Part shown: positions 31,369 to 37,176 of the stretch, in pieces
Numbering within the stretch: position 1 is the first letter of the stretch
Layout: the number at the start of each line of letters is the position of its first letter
Origin: Armatimonadetes bacterium 55-13
GTDB lineage: Bacteria; Armatimonadota; Fimbriimonadia; Fimbriimonadales; Fimbriimonadaceae
Direction: 5' to 3'
Assembly: GCA_001898035.1 (NCBI GenBank)
Contig: MKRX01000001.1
Location: 11,021 to 48,196, forward strand
Length of the DNA: 37,176 nt
Made by a program: the position numbers and the translations under genes
The notes under the pieces: generated by a model
The model's database searches: none
What the model was told of the DNA's origin: nothing
Seen by the model: the letters and a program-made list of their open reading frames with translations, nothing else

Positions 31369-31848
31369 ATGATTCGGATTCTTACGACGGGTGGGACGAT
31401 TGATAAGATTTATTTCGATGCTTTGAGCGAGTATCAGGTGGGTAATCCTACCGTCGAGCAGATTCTGCGGGAGGGTGGGGTTACGGTTCCGTATGTGGTC
31501 GAGTCACTGATGCGAAAGGATAGTTTGGAATTGACGGATGAGGATCGGGCTTTGATTCGTCAACGGATCGAAGAGTGCGAAGAATCAAAGGTCTTGGTCA
31601 CGCATGGGACGGACACGATGGCAGTGACGGCCCGGTTCGTGCAGGGGATTCCTGACAAGGCTGTGGTCTTTACGGGTTCGTTGCAGCCGGCAGGATTTCG
31701 ATTTACCGATGCCGTCTTCAACGTAGCCTTTGCGCTTGGGGTGTTGCAGGCGAGTTCGGGAGGGGTTTTCGTGGCGATGAATGGGCAGGCCTTCTTGCCC
31801 GAAGGAGTCCGGAAGAATCGCGCGGCTAATCGATTTGAAGCGATTTAG
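31369..31848 (+). CDS. Single-domain type I asparaginase-like protein
   Basis: 159 residues, about half a normal L-asparaginase (about 330). It contains both catalytic threonine motifs of the N-terminal domain: TTGGTIDK at the start and VLVTHGTDTMAVTARFVQ near residue 80, followed by KAVVFTGSLQPAGFRFTDAV. It ends cleanly at NRAANRFEAI, where the N-domain normally ends, so it is a one-domain family member rather than a broken gene. Such short proteins are known in bacteria; whether they hydrolyse asparagine is unclear. A CATAAT lies eight bases before the ATG and there is no SD, which hints at a leaderless transcript. Its stop overlaps the next convergent gene by four bases. Confidence 0.87.
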   Translation: MIRILTTGGTIDKIYFDALSEYQVGNPTVEQILREGGVTVPYVVESLMRKDSLELTDEDRALIRQRIEECEESKVLVTHGTDTMAVTARFVQGIPDKAVVFTGSLQPAGFRFTDAVFNVAFALGVLQASSGGVFVAMNGQAFLPEGVRKNRAANRFEAI

Positions 31849-32036
31849 TTCAGCCAGTCGCCCAAAATTCTAAGGCCCACCGCCGTGACGCATGCGATCA
31901 ACGCCATCAGGGCAGTGGCGCGAATGAGTCTGATTTGCGAGGAAGGACTTCGGTGATGGGAGAGGATTAATGCCACCAACGATACGGCAACGATCAACAC
32001 TTCAACCGAAGATGGCGTTACCACCTTCAAGACCAT
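31845..32036 (-). CDS. Small two-helix membrane protein
   Basis: 63 residues from ATG 32036, which has GGTGA close upstream; an ATG at 32057 would add seven residues. It has two hydrophobic segments, VEVLIVAVSLVALIL and ATALMALIACVTAVGLRIL, linked by a basic loop (SHHRSPSSQIRLIR). It overlaps the asparaginase stop by four bases on the opposite strand and lies after the vWA gene in the same direction. No family is recognised. It may be the last gene of the MoxR/vWA operon. Confidence 0.5.
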   Translation of the reverse strand: MVLKVVTPSSVEVLIVAVSLVALILSHHRSPSSQIRLIRATALMALIACVTAVGLRILGDWLN

Positions 32037-32090
32037 AAATTCACCAGACGACTCCATTTGTGAAGGGGACTGCGATTTGTTGACTCGGTT

Positions 32091-33665
32091 TCAGGGTTTT
32101 GAGCGTGCCTTCTTTGCGGTTTCGAGTGCCTTCCTCAATCTGGTTCGGAGGCGAACTTTCGCTCGGGCTCGGGCGATGAGGGACTCGATGAGCATGATCA
32201 TCGCGCGCCAAGGACTGACAAATGTTTCCGGGACGACCTTGAGCGTCCACTTGGCTTCAAGATTCTCGGGTTGGTCGATGAGGCTACGCAACTCCCTGGT
32301 TTCGAGAGCGAGGGTGAGCTCACGATCGATGGGAGTCCAATGAGCGGCGTTCTTCATCGAAATTTCGATGGGGTCGGCGGTTCCGAGTTCCGTTTGAGTG
32401 GTTTGCGCCTCTTTCCAAAGCCGCTCGACTTCGTCATCTTCCGTCCCGTGGTAATTACGGTAGCGCTCAAGGGCATGGATGTAATTGGCGAGGCGGTTTT
32501 GGAGACGGCGAATCTTATCGGCCGAAGCGGCCCCGGCAAATTCATCTCGCAGTCCATACATGATTCGGGAGAAATCCAGCACGTCTTCCCGTCGAGGGAC
32601 GGTGGCAGAGTCCATGACCTCGGGGTTGATCTTGAAGAGAGATTCACTCCAGGACTGAAGTTTGAGGAACGACTCTTGATATTGTTCGCCCCCAACTTTA
32701 TCGAATTCCTCCGGGCGGGCACCAACGAAGAAGGTGTGAAGGTGACAATCCGGGACGGGGTTCTCAGTAAGGCGAGTAATGCCGTCGGTGATCAGAGCGA
32801 TGTCGATACGGGCGCTACGGGATTTCATCGCTCCGGCTAGGAGCTTGAGTGCGCCTTGGAGATTGGTCATGCCTTCATGCGAGTGGGCGAGGGTGGCGGC
32901 GACAGCATTTTCAAAGGCTCGACGGGTTTCGCCGCCAAATTCCGAACTTAGCTCATGTCGGAATAGGTAAAGGACCGTAGGATTTCCGGCTTCATATTGG
33001 GAGAGCAGGTAGGCAAGAGACAGCCCTCGGGCGACTTCATCTCGCCGGTCCCTCCCACTTCCCATGGATTCGCTGGCATCCAGGAGAAGATAGCCGAATG
33101 GGCGACCATCTTCAGGGCTGGCGACCTGATCGTATCGGGTTTCCTCGTCGGGGACTTCGACTGGGTTGTTAAGCGTCTCGTCAAAGTCTTCTTGTATCCA
33201 GGCCGACCGAATGAGTTCGCCTTCCGTCAGGCGACGGAGGAACTCCTTTGGAGCCAGTCTCCTAAGCAAGAGGTCTTCTGGGATTGCTTGCGGGATGTCT
33301 TCGGGGTCTCGAAGGACTTCCCATTCCTGTTCGTTGTTCGGAATCGAAGCGAGATAAGACTGGACGGCGGGGCCGAGAGAGGTTTTAGGCCGATGGAGAT
33401 CGTAAGTCGCGTAGGCAGACGCGGAGGCGAGATCCCGTCCGCGAGGGATGCGGAGAAGATCGACGATGGGGGCGGTGTTTCGGGCAGCGACGAGGGCGAA
33501 TAGCTGGCTCTTTGAGACTTCTCCCAAATCATGAATGCCGAATTTGGCCGCGTAATCTCGGAAGCCGACGCGTGACCGTTGGTGTTCGGCTCGCCGCAGG
33601 TGATCTTTGATTCGCTCGTCGGCGATGAGGTAAGAGACGACCGACTCGGGATTTAGCAGCGGCAC
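32091..33665 (-). CDS. vWA-domain protein (MoxR partner, ViaA/CoxE-like)
   Basis: 524 residues. A von Willebrand factor A domain spans about residues 188-345, with the whole metal site: DASES at 196-200 (DxSxS), Thr in HEGMTNLQGAL and Asp in ALITDGI. The flanks are helical: 1-185 (PPEDL-type LLRRLAPKEFLRRLTEGELI) and 370-524 (helical, with basic RARAKVRLRTRLRKALETAK at the end). There is no signal peptide, so it is cytoplasmic. It follows the MoxR ATPase gene by 13 bases. MoxR/vWA pairs such as RavA-ViaA or CbbQ-CbbO act as chaperones that mature or insert metal into target enzymes. The target here is unknown. Confidence 0.88.
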   Translation of the reverse strand: MPLLNPESVVSYLIADERIKDHLRRAEHQRSRVGFRDYAAKFGIHDLGEVSKSQLFALVAARNTAPIVDLLRIPRGRDLASASAYATYDLHRPKTSLGPAVQSYLASIPNNEQEWEVLRDPEDIPQAIPEDLLLRRLAPKEFLRRLTEGELIRSAWIQEDFDETLNNPVEVPDEETRYDQVASPEDGRPFGYLLLDASESMGSGRDRRDEVARGLSLAYLLSQYEAGNPTVLYLFRHELSSEFGGETRRAFENAVAATLAHSHEGMTNLQGALKLLAGAMKSRSARIDIALITDGITRLTENPVPDCHLHTFFVGARPEEFDKVGGEQYQESFLKLQSWSESLFKINPEVMDSATVPRREDVLDFSRIMYGLRDEFAGAASADKIRRLQNRLANYIHALERYRNYHGTEDDEVERLWKEAQTTQTELGTADPIEISMKNAAHWTPIDRELTLALETRELRSLIDQPENLEAKWTLKVVPETFVSPWRAMIMLIESLIARARAKVRLRTRLRKALETAKKARSKP

Positions 33666-33678
33666 CGTTCGTTCTCCG

Positions 33679-35067
33679 TCATAGCTTCTGCTCGAACGCG
33701 ATATGGTGGCGTTCGTGAGCTTCTCGGATGGTGGCTAGGACCTCGTCTTTCAGTTTGAGGGTGACGCTGTGGTCGGCATGGAGTTCACGCGCCTCTTCCA
33801 GGAGGGAGCCGAGGGTCACGCCCGAATCACGGTGCATCCAACGCCCAATTCGGGTCTTCATACGTTCGGACCAATTTGGTTCGTTGAGGGTGCCTTCCCG
33901 GTGTCTTTCTACGGCCTCATTGACGAGATCAACGATGGCGGCGGCGTGGTCGATCGATTCGCGGTCTCTTGTCGTGATGGCCTTGAGGGTCATATCGAGA
34001 GCGTGATCGAAGACTTCTTCCTCGTCTGGGCTTCCCACCGTAGGGATGAGGAAACGCATGGCGGCGAGGTCTTTCACTTCGGCGGTGTTTCTACCTCCGC
34101 GAAGGGCGGAGGCCATGATGACGTGAATGGCTTTGTTCTTGGAGCGGTCGCTGTAGACAAAGCGCTCATCGGATCGTTTTTCGCTGACCTCGCGTTCGAA
34201 ATCGCTGATGATTTGGTCGAGCATGACGAGAACGTGCGGGGGGACGGCGATCAACTGATCGGGGAGTTCTCCAGTAATGATCTTACTGAGCTTGTTGAGA
34301 TAGGCGTATGGGATGGCCTTGCCGGAGAGAGGGCCGACGGTGCCTCCATGCGAGGTGATGAACTCGCGCCGGATGGCGAATCTTTGCAGAGTGCTTTCTG
34401 CCCGATGGACGACGCACTTGAACAGGAGCCGATCCAGAACGGCGCGGCTTTCGCGGGTGTCTCGAATGTAGTTCGTGGTGGCGATAGCGGTATGAAGCGC
34501 GGCGGGTTCGATTTGAGGACCGTTGAGGAACTCGCGCTCATTCATGATGCCGTTGAGGGCTCGGAGGACGAAGTCGTTGGCGTCGAACAGTTCGTCCAGA
34601 AAGGCGAAGTGGGCGCGGACGATGTAGCCATCGAGATTGTGAACGTAGGTTCCGCGTTCAAACTGCTTGAGGTCAAGACCGCCGACGAGTTGCCCTACGG
34701 ACGTGGAACGGGTGAGCTGGAGCGAAAAAGGGGGTTGAGCGTCCTCGAACTGAGCGAAAACGCTTCTTGCGAGGCGTGACTTCGCGAGTCCTCGGTCTCC
34801 GATGATGAGCGCATGCTCTCGGGTGAGGAGGGCGTACAGGATTTGCTCCAAGACAGCGTCGCGTCCGATGAAGTGGGCGCGAAGATGGGCGAAGGCGGTT
34901 TCGATACACGTCAACGCCTGCTGCGGGTCTATTTTTACGGGAGTCGAATCCACCTCGATTTTCCTTCCCAGGTGAGCGGCGCCGGTGGCCCACTCATCCA
35001 AACAAATGATCTTATTCTTTGACGAACCAAAAGAATCCTTCTGAAGTTCTAGTCGCTGCGGTTTCAT
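33679..35067 (-). CDS. MoxR-family AAA+ ATPase
   Basis: 462 residues from ATG 35067, chosen for the AAGGA five bases upstream; an ATG at 35187 would share bases with the divergent start and is rejected. It has Walker A GDRGLAKS (residues 90-97), Walker B FAFLDE (154-159), sensor Asn199 in IATTNYIRD and Arg213 in RAVLDRLLFK as the arginine finger. The lid is LIPTVGSPDEEEVFDHALD and further helices end the protein. This is the MoxR/RavA type that remodels or activates protein complexes with a vWA partner, here encoded 13 bases downstream. The 118-base gap to the divergent FG-GAP gene may hold promoters for both. Function by family only. Confidence 0.92.
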   Translation of the reverse strand: MKPQRLELQKDSFGSSKNKIICLDEWATGAAHLGRKIEVDSTPVKIDPQQALTCIETAFAHLRAHFIGRDAVLEQILYALLTREHALIIGDRGLAKSRLARSVFAQFEDAQPPFSLQLTRSTSVGQLVGGLDLKQFERGTYVHNLDGYIVRAHFAFLDELFDANDFVLRALNGIMNEREFLNGPQIEPAALHTAIATTNYIRDTRESRAVLDRLLFKCVVHRAESTLQRFAIRREFITSHGGTVGPLSGKAIPYAYLNKLSKIITGELPDQLIAVPPHVLVMLDQIISDFEREVSEKRSDERFVYSDRSKNKAIHVIMASALRGGRNTAEVKDLAAMRFLIPTVGSPDEEEVFDHALDMTLKAITTRDRESIDHAAAIVDLVNEAVERHREGTLNEPNWSERMKTRIGRWMHRDSGVTLGSLLEEARELHADHSVTLKLKDEVLATIREAHERHHIAFEQKL

Positions 35068-35185
35068 CTCAGTCCTTTGGAGACTTCGGTGAAATTGGCG
35101 GTGATCCGTAGGAGGTTTTGGTTGATAGGTTAGCGCATTTACGGAAGGGCGAGGGATGCGGATGGTCTTGGGGGTATAGAGGGGC

Positions 35186-36574
35186 ATGATTTGGGTTTTG
35201 GGATTGGTAGTTGGATTGGCCGACGTTTCGTTCGCCGACCGGACGTCGGCGGTTGGACTTACGCTAGCGGGTGATGGGGTTTGTTGGGTGGATTTGGACC
35301 GTGATGGTTGGGTGGACCTTTGCGCTTCCGGGGTGGCCTGGCGAAACGTTAAGGGGAAGAAGTTTGAGAAGATGGCGGACGTGGGAGCGGTGGTTGCGGC
35401 GGATTTCGATAACGATGGCTATCCCGATCTCTTCTCATGGTCCTCGATGACCCTTTGGAAGAACGAGAAGGGAAGAAGCTTTTCGCGGTTTTCCTTGCCG
35501 GAATTGCCGAAGACGGTTTCCCGCGGAGCTTGTTGGGGAGACTTCGATGGGGATGGGTTTGCGGATCTTTATGTGGGCGGATATGAGGACTGGAACGCCG
35601 GGATTACCTATCCGAGCCTACGGCTAAAGAATGTGGGAGGCAAGTCTTTTTCTTTGGCGTGGAGCGCCAGTCAGTTTCGATCCCGGGGAGTGACGGCGTG
35701 TGACTTCGACCGAGATGGGGACCTAGACGTTTATGTTTCAAATTATCGCCTTCAGCCGAACAACCTATGGCTCAACGATGGGAAGGGTGGTTTTCAGGAT
35801 GTGGCGAGTGAGCGAGGGGCTTTGGGCACTTCCGCCGGGTTCGGAGGTGGGCACTCGATAGGGGCTGCTTGGGGGGATTTCGATGGGGATGGGGAGATCG
35901 ATCTCTTTGCCGGCAATTTTGCGCATGTGGACGATCGAGGCGATCAGCCCAAGTCTCGTTTTTTGAAGAATCTGAGTGCCGCGGGGCAGTATCGCTTTGA
36001 GGATAAAGGCACCTGCGGGATTTTTTACCAGGAGTCCTACGCGAGTCCGGCCGCAGGAGACTACGACAACGACGGCGATCTCGATCTGTTCTTGACGACG
36101 GTTTATCCCGTGGCCTCCTTTGGGAAAAAGAACTATCCGGTTCTGTTTCGGAATGAAGGGGCTTGGAAGTTTGCGGACGTTTCGGCGGGGGCTAAGTTAG
36201 GAGAGCTGGGGGCGACCTATCAGGCGGCGTGGGCGGATTACGATCACGATGGCGATTTGGATTTGGTAACGGCAGGGAAGCTTTTTGAGAACCAGGGCGC
36301 TCCGGGGCATTGGTTGGAGGTTCGGCTGGAGGGAGATGGAAAGCGTGTAAATCGCTCGGCGATTGGAGCCCAGGTGCGGATCAAATTGAAGGATCGAATC
36401 CTCGTGCGGCAGGTGGAGGCAGGGACGGGCGAGGGGAACCAGAATGATCTGATGTTGCACTTTGGACTTGGCGACACGACGGGGCGGGTGGATTTGGAAG
36501 TGACGTGGCCCGACGGGAAACGGCAGACGGTTCGGCGAGTGGCCGTGAATTCGCTTCGGACGGTTCGACGTTAG
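35186..36574 (+). CDS. Exported FG-GAP/VCBS repeat protein with ASPIC/UnbV domain
   Basis: 462 residues with a signal peptide (WVLGLVVGLADVSFADRTSA). Seven calcium-binding style repeats are seen: DRDGWVDLCASG, DFDNDGYPDLFSW, DFDGDGFADLYVGG, DFDRDGDLDVYVSN, DFDGDGEIDLFAGN, DYDNDGDLDLFLTT and DYDHDGDLDLVTAG. These form a beta-propeller of the integrin FG-GAP type. The C-terminal 95 residues match the ASPIC/UnbV domain (HWLEVRLEGDGKRVNRSAIG, then AQVRIKLKDRILVRQVEAGT and LHFGLGDTTGRVDLEVTWPD). It is likely exported and surface-bound; ASPIC proteins have unknown ligands. It is divergent from the MoxR/vWA operon. Confidence 0.92.
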   Translation: MIWVLGLVVGLADVSFADRTSAVGLTLAGDGVCWVDLDRDGWVDLCASGVAWRNVKGKKFEKMADVGAVVAADFDNDGYPDLFSWSSMTLWKNEKGRSFSRFSLPELPKTVSRGACWGDFDGDGFADLYVGGYEDWNAGITYPSLRLKNVGGKSFSLAWSASQFRSRGVTACDFDRDGDLDVYVSNYRLQPNNLWLNDGKGGFQDVASERGALGTSAGFGGGHSIGAAWGDFDGDGEIDLFAGNFAHVDDRGDQPKSRFLKNLSAAGQYRFEDKGTCGIFYQESYASPAAGDYDNDGDLDLFLTTVYPVASFGKKNYPVLFRNEGAWKFADVSAGAKLGELGATYQAAWADYDHDGDLDLVTAGKLFENQGAPGHWLEVRLEGDGKRVNRSAIGAQVRIKLKDRILVRQVEAGTGEGNQNDLMLHFGLGDTTGRVDLEVTWPDGKRQTVRRVAVNSLRTVRR

Positions 36575-36682
36575 GGTTGGATTCCCGGTAATGCGGTGGG
36601 GCTTTTGGGGAGTAGAATTTTTATGGGAACTCGCCGCTGAGAAGGAAACGTACAACTTCTCGGAACACAGGGTTTGCACGTG

Positions 36683-37176
36683 ATGCTATTTGCCATCTCT
36701 AAAGACAACACAGGATCGAAGGTCGATCAGTCGGCGCTTTTCGAGGGACTGATGCGGAAGTCGCATCGGCAGGCTTATAGTCTCGCGTATCGATTGACGG
36801 GCAACTCGGCGGAGGCGGAGGACTTGGTTCAAGAGTCGTTCGTTCGCGCCTATCGATTCTTTTCGAAATACGACCCGTCAATGCCATTCTCGTCTTGGCT
36901 TTACCGGATCATGACCAATGCTCATATCGATTCAGTGCGCCGCAAAGGCAAGCTGAAGACGACGAGCTTGGAACAAGGTGGAGCCGACGGTAACACGACT
37001 TGGGATGTGCCGGATTTGGAATCCACGCCGGACCGAGCGATGTTGCAGGACGCCTTGGACGAGCCGGTGCAGAAAGCGCTTAGTGCGATGACGCCGGAAT
37101 TTCGTATGGCGGTTTTGCTCGCAGACGTAGAAGGAATGGCGTATGAAGAGATTGCGGACGTGATGCGGACGTCGGT
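36683..37176 (+). CDS. ECF-type RNA polymerase sigma factor, N-terminal part (cut by right edge)
   Basis: An open frame from ATG 36683 to the right edge gives 164 residues with no stop. Region 2 of ECF sigma factors is visible (RQAYSLAYRLTGNSAEAEDL, then VQESFVRAYRFFSKYDPSMP and FSSWLYRIMTNAHIDSVRRK), and the start of region 4 (QKALSAMTPEFRMAVLLADV, then EGMAYEEIADVMRTS). It would direct RNA polymerase to alternative promoters. The C-terminal end of region 4 and any anti-sigma gene lie outside. A GGAAC (36626-36630) and CGTA (36649-36652), 18 bases apart, upstream could be an ECF promoter (autoregulation), but the spacing is slightly long. Confidence 0.88.
   Translation, partial: MLFAISKDNTGSKVDQSALFEGLMRKSHRQAYSLAYRLTGNSAEAEDLVQESFVRAYRFFSKYDPSMPFSSWLYRIMTNAHIDSVRRKGKLKTTSLEQGGADGNTTWDVPDLESTPDRAMLQDALDEPVQKALSAMTPEFRMAVLLADVEGMAYEEIADVMRTS

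Noticed and set aside
31139-31372. 77-codon frame covering the heptamer repeats
   Set aside because: The peptide (RDKGQGTRDE) is just a translation of the repeats, without SD or conserved domain.
33769-34779. 336-codon open frame on the plus strand inside the MoxR gene
   Set aside because: It is antisense to a gene with complete AAA+ motifs; its residue pattern is a shadow and shows no family motif.
35068-35187. Upstream start of the MoxR gene at 35187
   Set aside because: It would overlap the divergent FG-GAP start codon; ATG 35067 has an SD.
36626-36652. ECF-type promoter before the sigma gene
   Set aside because: GGAAC and CGTA are present but 18 bases apart, slightly outside the usual spacing; kept only as a note in the gene entry.
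1-37176. CRISPR array, tRNA, rRNA or transposase genes
   Set aside because: None found by eye: no spaced repeats beyond the heptamers, no cloverleaf in the gaps, no transposase motif.

Overview
The window looks like a chromosomal segment of a free-living Gram-negative-type bacterium, most plausibly an Armatimonadota member close to Fimbriimonas (inference). Support: two prepilin genes with the [16 protein letters not shown] leader and a DUF1559-like body, exported proteins ending in a PEP-CTERM tail (VPEPASM plus an Arg-rich end), HAF-type repeat proteins, a large BTAD/NB-ARC/TPR regulator, a GH127 enzyme and an FG-GAP/ASPIC protein. No tRNA, rRNA, IS element, phage gene or CRISPR array was seen.

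Layout. 1-585 is the N-terminal part of an exported protein cut by the left edge. From 7841 down to 675 all genes are on the minus strand: a MerR regulator, two aldo/keto reductases, an exported protein of unknown function, a nitrilase-family hydrolase and a 918-aa SARP-like ATPase regulator. At 7937-9270 a promoter, a prepilin, a small membrane protein and a very long hairpin form a cassette. 9299-11331 is a compact ccmABCD cluster for heme handling in cytochrome c maturation; ccmD is only 38 codons long and overlaps ccmC. It is followed by a methyltransferase. After an S41-like protease homologue (minus) comes an isolated rplA with an L1-binding leader and a strong terminator, then VOC and cupin genes behind an operator-like promoter, then a tryptophanase.

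The right half holds a lipoprotein, a divergent SDR/AraC pair, a DUF3445 heme N-demethylase-like gene, a second prepilin plus small lipoprotein cassette, an XRE-cupin regulator, two HAF/PEP-CTERM proteins, a PPC-like exported protein, a GH127 enzyme divergent from a LacI regulator, a Cys-phosphatase, a heptanucleotide repeat tract, a one-domain asparaginase, a MoxR/vWA pair divergent from an FG-GAP/ASPIC protein, and an ECF sigma factor cut by the right edge.

Cross-cutting signals. The plus strand changes from C-rich to G-rich at about 16.2-17.4 kb regardless of gene orientation. The two prepilin genes share one architecture (promoter, SD with non-ATG start, prepilin, small anchored protein, hairpin). 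Several genes have a -10-like hexamer 6-8 bases before the start codon and no SD, which suggests leaderless transcripts. Functions are assigned by motif and family recognition only; no database search was run.
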